A DNA stretch of 64,000 nucleotides, taken from contig NZ_RHOO01000001.1 of assembly GCF_003946555.1 (NCBI RefSeq), positions 124,001 through 188,000 of the forward strand. Reading direction: 5' to 3'. A program made the translations under genes and the position numbers. Below, one piece after another: positions 7,935-17,903 of the stretch. The notes under the pieces were generated by a model. It saw only the letters and a list, made by a program, of their open reading frames with translations. It had not been told where the DNA came from and ran no database searches. How positions within the stretch are numbered: the first letter of the stretch is position 1; every line of letters starts with the position of its first letter. Origin of the DNA: Companilactobacillus hulinensis (GTDB taxonomy: Bacteria > Bacillota > Bacilli > Lactobacillales > Lactobacillaceae).

Positions 7935-9230
7935 ATGGAAAATTTAAATGAATATTTGGGTGGTCGTATATTCAATACGGCAGAATTAGATGTGACACAA
8001 ATTAGATTATTGAATGAAATTGGCAGTAAACAGGTTGATGCAATCAAAAATAATATTTGTCAGCGGTGTTTAATGCCAGTTATTAATAATTCCAGATTAA
8101 CTTATTGTCGCAACTGTATCAACCTTGGTAGGATCAGTGGAGGTAACAAGCTGATAATTTCACCGGCAGAAGCATTATTCAATCGGCAGAGCACACCTAT
8201 GAACTGGTCAGGTGAATTAACCGTGATGCAGAAAAAGGCGTCTGAGGAGCTAATTACGGCTTACAATACAGGAACTGATCATCTAGTGTGGGCCGTTACA
8301 GGAGCCGGCAAGACAGAGATGATTTATCCGATGATTGAACGAGTTATTCTTGACGGTAAGCGGATAGCGATATGTTCGCCCCGTGTCGATGTTTGTATTG
8401 AGTTATTTCCAAGAGTACAAGCAGCATTTCCACAGACTAGTATTGGATTATTTCATGGTAGAAGTGAGGAAAGATATTCATTTACTCAAATAATGTTGTC
8501 AACAGTGCATCAATTGATAAAATTCGAGGGTGCATTTGATGTTCTGGTTATTGATGAAGTTGACTCTTATCCGTTGGCAGGAAACAAGATGTTGGAACAA
8601 GCTATTTATAAAGCAAAAAAATCTACAGGTAATTTGATCTTTTTGTCAGCAACGCCACCAAGAGAATTACTCGAAGATGTTAAAAATCAAAAAGTAACTA
8701 TTTCTAAATTATATCAAAGATTCCATACTTATCCTTTACCGGAACCTAAGTGTCACATGCTATTCAAAAGTAGTGATTTTTGTAAAATAAATCCTAGATT
8801 GAAATATAGAATTCAGAAAATGATCGATACTGGTCAAAGATTCATGCTGTTTTTTCCAAAAATTCCAGCTATGTTGAGCTTTGCTAATAATTTAAAAAAT
8901 ATTTTTCCTGAGTTAACTTTTGTCGATGTTAGTTCAAAAGATGAGCAAAGACTGGAAAAAGTCCAAAAGTTTCGTGATAAAAATGTTCAAGCAATTTTGA
9001 CTACAACTATTCTGGAGCGTGGAGTTACTTTTAAAAAAATCACGGTAATGGTTATTGATGCTGATGCTAAAGAATTTTCAAAAACATCATTGATTCAAAT
9101 AGCTGGTCGAGCTGGTCGTGCGAGTGAATCGCACGATGACGAGGTTCATTTCTATTATCAAAGTTACAATCGTCAAATAAAGCAGGCATGTGCAGAAATA
9201 AACTACTTGAATCGGCAGGCAAAAAAATGA
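7935..9230 (+). CDS. comFA: ComFA, DNA-uptake helicase
   Basis: ComFA is the ATP-driven DEAD-like translocase that helps pull single-stranded DNA into competent cells. The 431-residue protein has a four-cysteine zinc site (CQRC...CRNC, about 42-63), Walker A AVTGAGKTEM, a DEVD-type box (VIDEVDS), LSATPP, and the helicase motif QIAGRAGRA near the end. No clear ribosome site precedes the ATG, so expression may be low. It overlaps comFC by four bases (ATGA), which suggests translational coupling. Confidence 0.93.
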   Translation: MENLNEYLGGRIFNTAELDVTQIRLLNEIGSKQVDAIKNNICQRCLMPVINNSRLTYCRNCINLGRISGGNKLIISPAEALFNRQSTPMNWSGELTVMQKKASEELITAYNTGTDHLVWAVTGAGKTEMIYPMIERVILDGKRIAICSPRVDVCIELFPRVQAAFPQTSIGLFHGRSEERYSFTQIMLSTVHQLIKFEGAFDVLVIDEVDSYPLAGNKMLEQAIYKAKKSTGNLIFLSATPPRELLEDVKNQKVTISKLYQRFHTYPLPEPKCHMLFKSSDFCKINPRLKYRIQKMIDTGQRFMLFFPKIPAMLSFANNLKNIFPELTFVDVSSKDEQRLEKVQKFRDKNVQAILTTTILERGVTFKKITVMVIDADAKEFSKTSLIQIAGRAGRASESHDDEVHFYYQSYNRQIKQACAEINYLNRQAKK

Positions 9231-9907
9231 AATGTTTGAGTTGTGGTAATTCAGTTATAAATGATTTTGATTTGAAAGTTCTATTTGGATTTAAAGAATT
9301 TATACCGGACAATATTTGTCAGTTTTGCAGGCAACAGTTAAACTGGCTTGATCCAGACAATGGCTGTATAAGATGTTATAAGCAGATCAATGAGAATATA
9401 TGTGATGACTGTTTGATGTGGGAGAAAAAATATAATATTATCAATTGCCATAAATCTTTGTTTGAGTATAATCAGTTCATACATAGTTATTTTAAAAACT
9501 ATAAAAGGTATGGCGACATCTTATTAGCAGAGTTGTTTTCGAAGGACTTGTACCAGTGGTCCAGGTCCAATAAATTCGATTTAATTACGTATATTCCGGC
9601 AAGCAATGGGCATTTACAGGCAAGGGGTTTCGATCCCGTATGGGAAATGTATCGACAAGCGTTTGACTTAACGTCAATGCTAACTAAAGTTGATGCAGAT
9701 AAACCACAAGCTCAAAAGAACCGCTATGAAAGACTTCAAACGCCACAAACCTTTTATTGTCATTCCAATAACCTTGATATATCAAGGAATAGCAGTGTTT
9801 TAATTTTGGATGACGTATATACTACAGGCCGCACCATGACGCACGCGAGACAAGCCTTAGAAATAGTAGGTTTCAATAATATTTGTACTTTTTCATTATC
9901 TAGGTAG
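9227..9907 (+). CDS. comFC: ComFC phosphoribosyltransferase-like protein
   Basis: A 226-residue protein with an N-terminal cysteine-rich zinc region (CLSCG, CQFCRQQ, CIRC, CDDC) and a phosphoribosyltransferase fold ending in VLILDDVYTTGRTM, the PRPP-binding loop. ComFC works with ComFA in competence DNA uptake. I place the start at the ATG overlapping the comFA stop, giving CxxC at residues 3-6 as in homologues. A longer in-frame start at 9188 exists but lies inside comFA. Paired cysteine and PRPP motifs make the call firm. Confidence 0.92.
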   Translation: MKCLSCGNSVINDFDLKVLFGFKEFIPDNICQFCRQQLNWLDPDNGCIRCYKQINENICDDCLMWEKKYNIINCHKSLFEYNQFIHSYFKNYKRYGDILLAELFSKDLYQWSRSNKFDLITYIPASNGHLQARGFDPVWEMYRQAFDLTSMLTKVDADKPQAQKNRYERLQTPQTFYCHSNNLDISRNSSVLILDDVYTTGRTMTHARQALEIVGFNNICTFSLSR

Positions 9908-9915
9908 TGAAACCG

Positions 9916-9944
9916 TTGTCACATCACCGGAAGAATTATATACT
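9916..9944 (+). promoter_or_regulatory. hpf promoter
   Basis: TTGTCA (9916-9921) and TATACT (9939-9944) are separated by exactly 17 bases. A strong GGAAGGAGAG ribosome site precedes the hpf ATG. Confidence 0.7.
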
Positions 9945-10000
9945 TAGAGAGAAGAGTAGATACACTCTTTAATTTCCTATCGTCGGAAGGAGAGATTCTT

Positions 10001-10549
10001 ATGTTAACAATTAATGTTCGTGGTGAAAATATCGAGGTAACACCAGCTATTCGTGACTATGTTGAAAAAAGACTATCAAAGATGGAAAAATATTTCAGTG
10101 ACGACAGCAATCCAATTGCTCACGTTAATTTGAAGACTTATCCATCAAAGGGTACAAAGGTTGAGGTAACTATTCCACTTCCATACATGACTCTTAGAGC
10201 TGAAGAGATCAACGATGACATGTATGCCGGAATTGACTTAGTTATTGATAAACTTGAAAGACAAGTTAAGAAATTTAAGACACGTGTAAATCGTAAGGGA
10301 CGTGAATCAGGCAGTATTAAGGATATTCCTTTAGATGATGTATCTGCTGAAGACGCTAAGGAAGACGAATCACAAATCGTCAGAACAAAACGTTTATCAC
10401 TAAAACCAATGGACGCTGAAGAAGCAGTTCTACAAATGGAAATGCTTGGACATGAATTCTTTATATTCGAAGATGCCGAGACAAATGGCGCAAGCATCGT
10501 ATACAAACGTAACGATGGTAAGTATGGTTTGATCGAAACAAATGAATAG
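10001..10549 (+). CDS. hpf: Long-form ribosome hibernation promoting factor
   Basis: HPF binds the 30S subunit and joins idle ribosomes into 100S dimers. The 182-residue length marks the long form: residues 1-100 are the YfiA/HPF ribosome-binding domain (INVRGENIEVTPAIRDYVEKRL), followed by a linker. The C-terminal dimerisation domain is at about 125-180 (RLSLKPMDAEEAVLQMEMLGHEFF). It has its own good promoter and a terminator, so it is expressed alone. Confidence 0.95.
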   Translation: MLTINVRGENIEVTPAIRDYVEKRLSKMEKYFSDDSNPIAHVNLKTYPSKGTKVEVTIPLPYMTLRAEEINDDMYAGIDLVIDKLERQVKKFKTRVNRKGRESGSIKDIPLDDVSAEDAKEDESQIVRTKRLSLKPMDAEEAVLQMEMLGHEFFIFEDAETNGASIVYKRNDGKYGLIETNE

Positions 10550-10560
10550 GAAATTTAAAA

Positions 10561-10590
10561 AAGTTAGGACTTTATGCCCTAGCTTTTTTT
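10561..10590 (+). terminator. Terminator after hpf
   Basis: AAGTTAGGAC and GCCCTAGCTT pair with two wobble pairs, followed by seven T. Confidence 0.82.
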
Positions 10591-10703
10591 ATTTGCTTGG
10601 AAAGAAATTATTTTGTGGTTTGCATTCGTAAGTACGAGTATGCTTTTTGTATGGCTGAGACTTGCGACTGATAAGATTTAGGATTTTTTAATTTTGTGCA
10701 AAA

Positions 10704-10731
10704 TACACCAAAAATATACAAATATGGTGTA
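10704..10731. promoter_or_regulatory. Inverted repeat in the secA leader region
   Basis: TACACCA and TGGTGTA are perfect inverted arms 14 bases apart in an AT-rich stretch about 100 bases ahead of secA. A regulator site or RNA stem are both possible. A second weak hairpin, GCATTCGTA...TACGAGTATGC followed by TTTTT, lies at 10629-10652. Confidence 0.4.
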
Positions 10732-10833
10732 GTATATTAACTCTGGAAGACTCTATATAATTCTGAGTTTAAAACAATCTAAAAAAATGCTACTATTAAG
10801 AGTATGTTTAGTATTTAGGAGAGATTATTACAT

Positions 10834-13194
10834 ATGGCAAATCCATTAAGAAAATGGGTCGAAAGCGACAAAAGAGAAGTTAAACGTATGGGCAAGATTG
10901 CCGATAAGGTTGAAAGTTATGCTGATGCATATAGCAAACTTTCAGACGAAGAACTTCAAGCTAAGACTCCTGAATTTAAAGAAAGATTAGCAAAAGGTGA
11001 AACTCTAGATGATATTCTACCTGAAGCCTTTGCTACAGCCCGTGAGGGTGCTAAAAGAGTATTAGGACTTTATCCATTTAGAGTTCAAATTATTGGTGGT
11101 ATTACACTTCACGAAGGTAATATTGCTGAAATGAAAACTGGTGAAGGTAAGACTTTGACTGCCACATTACCAGTTTATTTGAACGCGCTTGCAGGAAAGG
11201 GTGTTCATGTTGTTACTGTTAATGAATATCTATCATCCCGTGATGCAAAAGAAATGGGTGAGTTATACAACTGGTTAGGACTTTCAGTAGGTCTTAACGT
11301 CAACAGCATGGATTCAGAAGAAAAACGTGCTGCATACAATTGTGATATTACTTATTCTACAAATAGTGAACTTGGATTCGATTACTTGCGTGATAACATG
11401 GTCGTTTACAAAGAACAAATGGTTCAACGTCCATTACATTATGCTATCGTCGATGAGGTCGATTCAATCTTGATTGATGAGGCTAGAACTCCATTGATCA
11501 TTTCTGGTGCCGCTGAAAAATCTACAGCTATGTATGTTCGTGCCGATAGATTCTCTAAGACACTTGAAAAAGATGATTACAAGATCGATTGGCCTACAAA
11601 GTCAATTAGTTTAACTGAAACAGGTATTAGAAAAGCTGAAGATTACTTCGGTTTGGATAACCTATATGATATTGATAATACTGTCTTGAATCACCATTTG
11701 GACCAAGCACTTCGTGCCAACTACATTATGACTCTTGATATTGATTATGTTGTGCAAGATGGCGAAGTTAAAATTGTTGATCAATTTACTGGTCGTGTTA
11801 TGGATGGTCGTCGTTATTCTGATGGATTACACCAGGCTATTGAAGCCAAAGAAGGTGTTGAGATCCAAGATGAAACTAAGACAATGGCTAACATCACTTA
11901 TCAAAACTTCTTCCGTATGTATGATAAGTTATCAGGTATGACTGGTACTGCTAAGACTGAAGCAGAAGAATTCAGAGAAATCTACAACATGGAAGTTATT
12001 TCAATTCCAACTAACAAACCAGTTATTCGTGATGATAAGGATGATTTGCTATATCCTACATTGAAGAGTAAATTTGCGGCTGTTGTTGAAGATATCAAGA
12101 GAAGACACGCAAAGGGTCAACCATTACTAGTTGGTACTGTTGCGGTTGAATCTTCAGAATATCTATCTAAGTTGCTTGATAAAGAGGGTATTCCTCATGC
12201 TGTCTTGAACGCTAAGAACCATGCTAAGGAAGCTGAAATTGTTATGAACGCTGGTCAACGTGGCGCCGTAACTATTGCTACCAACATGGCTGGTCGTGGT
12301 ACTGATATTAAACTTGGACCTGGCGTTAAAGAAGTCGGTGGTCTATGTGTTCTTGGTACAGAACGTCATGAATCACGTCGTATTGATAATCAGCTTCGTG
12401 GTAGATCTGGTCGTCAAGGTGATCCTGGTGTTACACAATTCTACATGTCACTTGAAGATGACTTGATGAAACGTTTCGGTTCAGAAAGAATCAAACGTGT
12501 TCTTAAGACATTGAAGATTGAAGATGACGATGCCGTTATTCAAAGTAAGATGATGACTCGTCAGGTTGAATCTGCTCAAAAACGTGTTGAAGGTAATAAC
12601 TACGATACTCGTAAGAATACCTTGCAATATGATGATGTTATGCGTGAACAACGTGAAGTTATCTATAAAGAAAGAATGGAAGTTATTACTGAGGACAAGG
12701 ATCTTGACCGTGTTCTTCTACCTATGATCGAGCGTACTATCAAAGTTACTGTTGATGTACATACTCAAGGTAAACAAGAAGATTGGGATCTTGCTGCCAT
12801 TGCTGACTTTGCAACATCAGCCTTAGTAAGCGATAAGGATTTCAGTGTTGTTGATCTTCAAATGAAGTCAGCAGATGAAATTATTAAGTACCTAATGGAC
12901 TTTGTTAATAAGAACTACGAAGCTAAGAAGGAACAACTTGGAGATCCAGCTCAAATGCTAGAATTTGAAAAAGTTGTTATCCTTAGAGTTGTTGATGAAC
13001 ACTGGACAGATCATATTGACGCGATGGATCAATTACGTCAATCAATTGGTCTACGTGGTTATGGACAATTAAATCCACTTGTTGAATATCAAGAAGAAGG
13101 ATATCGTATGTTTGAAGAAATGGTTTCAGACATTGAATATGATGTAACTAGACTATTCATGAAGGCCGAAATTAGACAAAACATGGAAAGATAA
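10834..13194 (+). CDS. secA: Protein translocase ATPase SecA
   Basis: SecA pushes preproteins through SecYEG. The 786-residue protein shows the Walker A region [20 protein letters not shown], the [19 protein letters not shown] block, the preprotein cross-linking domain, helicase motif [11 protein letters not shown], and the [24 protein letters not shown] scaffold. It ends at IRQNMER, so the cysteine-rich zinc tail found in many SecA proteins is absent. AGGAGAG precedes the ATG. secA-prfB adjacency is conserved in Bacillota. Confidence 0.97.
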   Translation: MANPLRKWVESDKREVKRMGKIADKVESYADAYSKLSDEELQAKTPEFKERLAKGETLDDILPEAFATAREGAKRVLGLYPFRVQIIGGITLHEGNIAEMKTGEGKTLTATLPVYLNALAGKGVHVVTVNEYLSSRDAKEMGELYNWLGLSVGLNVNSMDSEEKRAAYNCDITYSTNSELGFDYLRDNMVVYKEQMVQRPLHYAIVDEVDSILIDEARTPLIISGAAEKSTAMYVRADRFSKTLEKDDYKIDWPTKSISLTETGIRKAEDYFGLDNLYDIDNTVLNHHLDQALRANYIMTLDIDYVVQDGEVKIVDQFTGRVMDGRRYSDGLHQAIEAKEGVEIQDETKTMANITYQNFFRMYDKLSGMTGTAKTEAEEFREIYNMEVISIPTNKPVIRDDKDDLLYPTLKSKFAAVVEDIKRRHAKGQPLLVGTVAVESSEYLSKLLDKEGIPHAVLNAKNHAKEAEIVMNAGQRGAVTIATNMAGRGTDIKLGPGVKEVGGLCVLGTERHESRRIDNQLRGRSGRQGDPGVTQFYMSLEDDLMKRFGSERIKRVLKTLKIEDDDAVIQSKMMTRQVESAQKRVEGNNYDTRKNTLQYDDVMREQREVIYKERMEVITEDKDLDRVLLPMIERTIKVTVDVHTQGKQEDWDLAAIADFATSALVSDKDFSVVDLQMKSADEIIKYLMDFVNKNYEAKKEQLGDPAQMLEFEKVVILRVVDEHWTDHIDAMDQLRQSIGLRGYGQLNPLVEYQEEGYRMFEEMVSDIEYDVTRLFMKAEIRQNMER

Positions 13195-13197
13195 ATC

Positions 13198-13224
13198 GGC
13201 AGGCCGCTTGGCCTGTCTTTTTTT
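13198..13224 (+). terminator. Terminator between secA and prfB
   Basis: GGCAGGCC and GGCCTGTC form an eight-pair stem with loop GCTT and a T run. It lies only 16 bases before the prfB start, so read-through into prfB may be partial. Confidence 0.75.
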
Positions 13225-13239
13225 ATAAAGGTGATAATT

Positions 13240-14356
13240 ATGGAATTTAGCGAAATAAAGACAAAAATAAGTAATATTGAAAGCAAAATAAGCCAATTCA
13301 GGGGGTCTCTTTGACTTAGATAGTTTGGAAGAGTCTATTGCAGAGAACGAAGCCAAGATGACTGAGAATGGTTTTTGGGATGATCACGATAAAGCTCAAA
13401 AAGTCATTGATGCCAATAATGATCTGAAAGATAAATATGATAACTTCAAGCAACTTGATGAGGGATTGGAGAACTTGAAGGTTTTAGCTGAGTTATATCA
13501 GGATGATCCTGAAGATGATTTGATAGTTCAAATGGAAGATGATGTTGCCACTCTTGAAAAGAAAATGCAGTCTTATGAATTGACAATGTTGCTTTCTGAA
13601 CCCTATGATTCAGATAATGCCATTTTGGAAATTCATCCAGGTGCTGGTGGTACTGAATCTCAAGATTGGGGTTCGATGCTGTTAAGAATGTATCAAAGAT
13701 GGGCTGATCAACATGATTTCTCTGTTGAAATTGAAGATTATCAACCTGGGGATGAAGCTGGCATTAAGAGTGTGTCTCTGATGATCAGTGGAAAAAATGC
13801 CTATGGATTATTGAGATCAGAACGTGGTGTTCATCGTCTAGTTAGAATCTCACCATTTGATTCTGCCGGCAGACGTCACACTTCGTTTGCTTCAGTAGAT
13901 GTGATGCCTGAATTAGATGACTCAATTGAAGTTGAGATCAATGATGATGATTTGCGTGTTGATGTTTTCCGTTCATCTGGTGCCGGTGGTCAGCATATCA
14001 ATAAGACCTCATCAGCTGTAAGAATTACTCACTTGCCAACTGGTATAGTTGTTAGTTCTCAAGCTCAGAGGTCACAATTACAAAATAGACAAACAGCAAT
14101 GAACATGTTAAAAGCTAAGTTGTATCAAAGAGAACAAGAAGAACAAGCTAAGAAAAATGCTGAAATCAAGGGTGAACAGATGGATATTGGTTGGGGATCA
14201 CAGATCCGTTCATATGTTTTCCATCCATATACAATGGTCAAGGATCATCGTTCAAACTACGAAACTGGTAACGGTCAAGCGGTAATGGACGGTGACTTAG
14301 ATCCATTTATTTATGCTTACTTGCAATGGAAACTTCAAGGGGAGAATCCAGACTAA
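13240..14356 (+). CDS. prfB: Peptide chain release factor 2, programmed +1 frameshift
   Basis: RF2 ends translation at UGA and UAA. The first 24 codons (13240-13311) end at an in-frame TGA (13312-13314). A +1 shift on CTT continues in the frame ending at 14356, giving about 371 residues, the normal size. The mature sequence holds the stop-recognising SPF tripeptide (RISPFDS) and the GGQ hydrolysis motif ([10 protein letters not shown]). The GTG-like AAAGGTG ribosome site before 13240 supports that start. The last codons lead into phoP with one base between stop and ATG, so a secA-prfB-phoPR read-through unit is possible. Confidence 0.97.
13300..13315 (+). other. prfB: prfB autoregulatory frameshift site
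   Basis: AGGGGGTCTCTTTGAC is the classic RF2 site: an internal Shine-Dalgarno (AGGGGG), slippery CTT, in-frame TGA and a following C. Low RF2 lets the ribosome pause and shift +1, making more RF2. Confidence 0.97.
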
Positions 14357-14357
14357 T

Positions 14358-15020
14358 ATGTCAAAGAGAATTTTAATTGTAGACGATGAATTATCGATTT
14401 TGGAATTAATTGAATATAATTTAACTGCCAAAGGTTATGACACTGATACTGCTACTAATGGGGAAGATGCCTTAGACAAAATATTGATGGAAAAGTTTGA
14501 TTTGGTACTATTGGATCAGATGCTTCCAAAACTGAGTGGAATTGAAATTCTTAAAAAAATTCGTTCAGAAGGAAATGCCACACCAGTGATATTTTTGACT
14601 GCTGTTGATGCTGAAGATAATAAAATTGAAGGCTTGATCAGTGGAGCTGATGATTACATAACTAAACCCTTTAGTGTAAAGGAACTTCTGGCAAGAATTG
14701 AAGTAGTGCTACGTAGAACAACTAGTTCTGATAAGACACATTTTGCATTAAACAAAGCTGCTAAAAGTTTGATTATCAACGGAACAGAGATTGCTTTGAC
14801 TAGAAAAGAATACCAATTGTTGGAGTTCTTGCTAGATAATAAGGGAATCGTGGTTTCACGCGATCAAATTTTTGACAATGTCTGGGGATTAAACTCTAAT
14901 TCACAGTTACGAATGGTCGATATTCAAATTAGTCATCTTCGTGATAAAATTGAAAAGGATACAAAAGATCCGCAAATAATAAAAACCGTACACGGATTCG
15001 GTTACGTCTTAGAGGTGTAG
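14358..15020 (+). CDS. phoP: PhoP-type response regulator
   Basis: A 220-residue OmpR-family response regulator. The receiver domain (1-120) has the acidic pocket VDDE, phospho-acceptor Asp in LVLLDQMLPK and the conserved Lys in ITKPFS. The C-terminal winged helix (about 130-220) includes LTRKEYQLLEFLLDNKGIVV and the DIQISHLRDKI recognition helix. I place the start at MSKRILIVDDE rather than at an upstream codon inside prfB. It is followed one base after its stop by its kinase. Control of phosphate uptake is inferred from the pst operon 5 kb downstream. Confidence 0.88.
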   Translation: MSKRILIVDDELSILELIEYNLTAKGYDTDTATNGEDALDKILMEKFDLVLLDQMLPKLSGIEILKKIRSEGNATPVIFLTAVDAEDNKIEGLISGADDYITKPFSVKELLARIEVVLRRTTSSDKTHFALNKAAKSLIINGTEIALTRKEYQLLEFLLDNKGIVVSRDQIFDNVWGLNSNSQLRMVDIQISHLRDKIEKDTKDPQIIKTVHGFGYVLEV

Positions 15021-15021
15021 T

Positions 15022-16671
15022 ATGAGGAAAAAATTTGGTCCATTAATTGCTATCGCTATTACTGTAATAATCTTTATCGTGCTTTCTGTATTTGCTGATA
15101 ATATTTTGGGACATTCTCAAAATGAGATGTTCTCTGATGAAACGGTTTCGTATCGTGAATTAAAAAAGAACCATTCTCAAGAGCAGGCAGCCAAGTATTC
15201 TAGTTTGTCTTATGTTGATACTACAAAACGTAGTACGGCCTTGGAAAAGGGTGCATATGATCTAATTCATCGTGGCCACCTTACACCGGGACAGAACTTT
15301 GTTACTAACGATACTTTTGGTACAAGAACCATGTATTATATGCACGGTTCAAGTAAATATGTAGTTGCAAAGAAGTATAAGAGACTGTGGAATCAGGATA
15401 CTTTCTCGTTTGTTATGGTTGCATTTATCTATTTCATTGTCACAGATTCAATGATTCTCTTCTTCTACCGTAGACGTCAGGTTCTAAGTAAAGATATTGA
15501 GAGTGTTACTGAGAACTTGAAGCGTGTTCGTAAGAATAAAGAGATGGCATCACTTATCTTGGCACCTGATGATGAATTGTATGAGCTTGTTGAACAGACG
15601 AATGATATTAGTATGGATATTAATGAATTGAGAGATAATGCACGACTTCGTGAACGTAGATTTAAGGGGCTTATCGGCCACTTGCCAATCGGTGTTATGT
15701 TGTTAAACTCTCAAGGTGAAGTGCTAATGCATAATCAAGCTATGGCTGGATTATTGGATGAAAATATTTCAAATGAGATACATCCCTTTATCGAAGATGT
15801 TAAAACTTACAGTTTGAGTCGAATGATCGAGCATACTTTGCGCAAGAATAAGAATCATCATCGTGAGATTCAATTGGTTGGAAATTCACAGAAATATGTT
15901 GATGCGAATGTTATTAGACTAGTTCATTCACGTGAAGATTATGACCAACAAGTCTTAGTTATCTTATATGATTTAACTGAAAGTAGAAGATTTGAACAGA
16001 TGCAAGTCGACTTCGTAAATAATGTTAGCCATGAGTTGAAGACTCCAATTACATCAATTGAAGGATTCTCAGAGACATTATTGAATGGTGCCAAGGATGA
16101 TCCTGAGAAACTAGATCATTTCTTGCATATAATTAATGACGAAAGTATTCGCTTAACAGAATTGATTCAGGATATTCTTTCATTATCCAAAGTTAAAAAG
16201 GATACTGAAAAAGCTCAACTTGTTAATATGTCTGAAGATATTGATAAATTACTGGAACGTATGGAAATTCCAATCAAAAAACATGGAATTCATGTTAAAA
16301 AAGAATTTTTCGGCAATGTCAATGTAACTATCAGTAAAGAAAAAATAAATTTGATCATTGGCAATTTGATTAAAAATGCAATTTCTTACAATAAAGAAAA
16401 TGGTACTATTTCAATGGAATTTCATCATGATGAAATTGAAAACCGCATCAGATTTGTTATTCAAGATACTGGAATTGGTATCGCTGATGATGAACAAGAT
16501 CGTGTATTCGAAAGATTCTATCGTGTCGATAAATCTAGAAGTTTGGAGACCGGTGGCACTGGACTAGGACTTGCCATTGTTAAAGAGACAGTAGATACAT
16601 TGAATGGAACAATCGGTGTTGAATCACATAAGGGTCTTGGATCAACATTTACAGTTAACATTCCGTTATAA
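15022..16671 (+). CDS. phoR: PhoR-type sensor histidine kinase
   Basis: A 549-residue membrane kinase with two transmembrane helices (about 7-26 and 128-150) flanking an extracellular sensor loop, and then a HAMP-like linker. A PAS domain follows at about 215-325. The HisKA box is FVNNVSHELKTPITS with its phosphorylated His. The ATPase domain shows NLIKNAISYN, DTGIGIADDEQDRVFERF and GGTGLGLAIVKE. It partners the regulator just upstream. The layout matches PhoR of Bacillus; WalK-type kinases are similar but carry a full HAMP and a different gene neighbourhood. Confidence 0.88.
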   Translation: MRKKFGPLIAIAITVIIFIVLSVFADNILGHSQNEMFSDETVSYRELKKNHSQEQAAKYSSLSYVDTTKRSTALEKGAYDLIHRGHLTPGQNFVTNDTFGTRTMYYMHGSSKYVVAKKYKRLWNQDTFSFVMVAFIYFIVTDSMILFFYRRRQVLSKDIESVTENLKRVRKNKEMASLILAPDDELYELVEQTNDISMDINELRDNARLRERRFKGLIGHLPIGVMLLNSQGEVLMHNQAMAGLLDENISNEIHPFIEDVKTYSLSRMIEHTLRKNKNHHREIQLVGNSQKYVDANVIRLVHSREDYDQQVLVILYDLTESRRFEQMQVDFVNNVSHELKTPITSIEGFSETLLNGAKDDPEKLDHFLHIINDESIRLTELIQDILSLSKVKKDTEKAQLVNMSEDIDKLLERMEIPIKKHGIHVKKEFFGNVNVTISKEKINLIIGNLIKNAISYNKENGTISMEFHHDEIENRIRFVIQDTGIGIADDEQDRVFERFYRVDKSRSLETGGTGLGLAIVKETVDTLNGTIGVESHKGLGSTFTVNIPL

Positions 16672-16683
16672 AATTAATAATTT

Positions 16684-16716
16684 AGTCGTATCTCAATTGA
16701 GGTATGGCTTTTTTTG
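16684..16716 (+). terminator. Terminator after phoR
   Basis: AGTCGTATCTCA pairs with TGAGGTATGGCT (several wobble pairs) and is followed by seven T. Confidence 0.78.
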
Positions 16717-16731
16717 TAATCAAAACGTAAT
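16715..16731 (+). promoter_or_regulatory. Candidate WalR box before the amidase gene
   Basis: TGTAAT-N5-CGTAAT differs by one base from the WalR/YycF direct repeat TGTWAH-N5-TGTWAH. It lies about 115 bases before an amidase gene, a typical WalR target class. The match is short and could be chance. Confidence 0.3.
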
Positions 16732-16845
16732 GTGCAAAGGGCTTTCGTAGAGGGTATCAAATACGTTATAGTGGTTCTGGTAAGAAAAATGAGAAGACTG
16801 TGTATAGGGAGTTATTTTTCTACAATTAAGCTGTAGGAGGCAAAT

Positions 16846-17790
16846 ATGTTCAAGGGGAAAAAGATTTGGATTTTGGGTGTGTTATCAATTTTCTTCGGTA
16901 TGCTGTTACTTTCAAGTAACAATACTGATGTTGAGGCATCTCAAATCAATGATTATATAATTAACAACAAGATTCAACCGGCTTCAATTCAATATCGTAC
17001 AGGTACATTCACTGAATGGATACCTTATGAAAATGGTGTTGGTAAGCCAGAAGGAGTTGTAGTTCATGAAACTGCAACTCCTGGTGCCACTGCTGAAAAT
17101 GAGGTAACACTTTTCAACAGAGAGTGGAGAAATATGCAGACTTATGTCCATGCATTCACTGATGATAAGCAGATTATCAATATTCATAGTGCTGATTATG
17201 GTGTTTGGGGCGCTGGTCCAACTGCTAATGCCAAATATATTCAAATTGAATTATGTGAAGTAAATTCATATGATGGATTTGCACATTCTTTGGCAAATGA
17301 TGCTTACTATATTGCATCTAAATTGATTCAATACAATTTACCAGATATTCCTGGTCAAACAGTTGTTTCTCACCACGAAGTAAGTAATATGTATCACCAA
17401 ACAACTCACGTTGATCCAGATACATACTTTGCTCGCAAAGGCTATAGTATGGCTGAACTAAACCAATTGATTTCACTTTATTACAATAATTTGAAGGCAA
17501 CTGGTAATGTTTATGGTGTTGGTAATACTACAAACGCCGGTTCAAATAACAATACTAACAACACTGGAAATACTGCAACTCCTAGCAAGGGTGTCATCAA
17601 AGTTAATAACGCTAACGGTTATTATGTTCCATTGATGGCTCTTCAAGGTGATGGTACTTTCAAGCCCGTTAAGAATCGTGCTTTGGCAAACAACACTCCA
17701 TGGGTCACAGATAAGACAAAGACTTATAATGGTATAACATATCGTCGTGTTGCTACAAATGAATGGGTTGATAGCTCATATATTATTTAA
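16846..17790 (+). CDS. Secreted N-acetylmuramoyl-L-alanine amidase, SLAP tail
   Basis: A 314-residue exported wall hydrolase. An N-terminal signal peptide (KGKKIWILGVLSIFFGMLLL, cleavage near VEA-SQ) precedes an Amidase_2/PGRP domain at about 45-215. The zinc ligands are likely VVVHETATPG and HHEVSNMYHQTTHVDP. A Thr/Asn-rich linker (about 222-245) leads to a C-terminal ~65-residue SLAP-like wall-binding domain with the VKNRAL...GITYRRVATNEWV pattern. It is the first of three SLAP-tailed hydrolases in a row. GTAGGAGG precedes the ATG. The exact peptidoglycan bond cut is inferred from the family. Confidence 0.85.
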   Translation: MFKGKKIWILGVLSIFFGMLLLSSNNTDVEASQINDYIINNKIQPASIQYRTGTFTEWIPYENGVGKPEGVVVHETATPGATAENEVTLFNREWRNMQTYVHAFTDDKQIINIHSADYGVWGAGPTANAKYIQIELCEVNSYDGFAHSLANDAYYIASKLIQYNLPDIPGQTVVSHHEVSNMYHQTTHVDPDTYFARKGYSMAELNQLISLYYNNLKATGNVYGVGNTTNAGSNNNTNNTGNTATPSKGVIKVNNANGYYVPLMALQGDGTFKPVKNRALANNTPWVTDKTKTYNGITYRRVATNEWVDSSYII

Positions 17791-17862
17791 ATCAAACTTT
17801 AGAGGTTGTGGAATATTCAGCGTAAATGCGTAATAAGATACAACTTCTTCTGTTTAATAATA

Positions 17863-17903
17863 AAAATCCTCGAGTTTACTATATGTAAATTCGAGGATTT
17901 TTT
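17863..17903 (+). terminator. Terminator after the amidase gene
   Basis: AAAATCCTCGA...TCGAGGATTTTTT, a strong GC stem extended by TTTAC/GTAAA. Between the stop codon and this hairpin is a further inverted pair AGAGGTTGT/ACAACTTCT. Confidence 0.85.

Noticed and set aside
13312-13314. In-frame stop in prfB as a disabling mutation
   Set aside because: It is part of the conserved RF2 frameshift site, with all expected elements.
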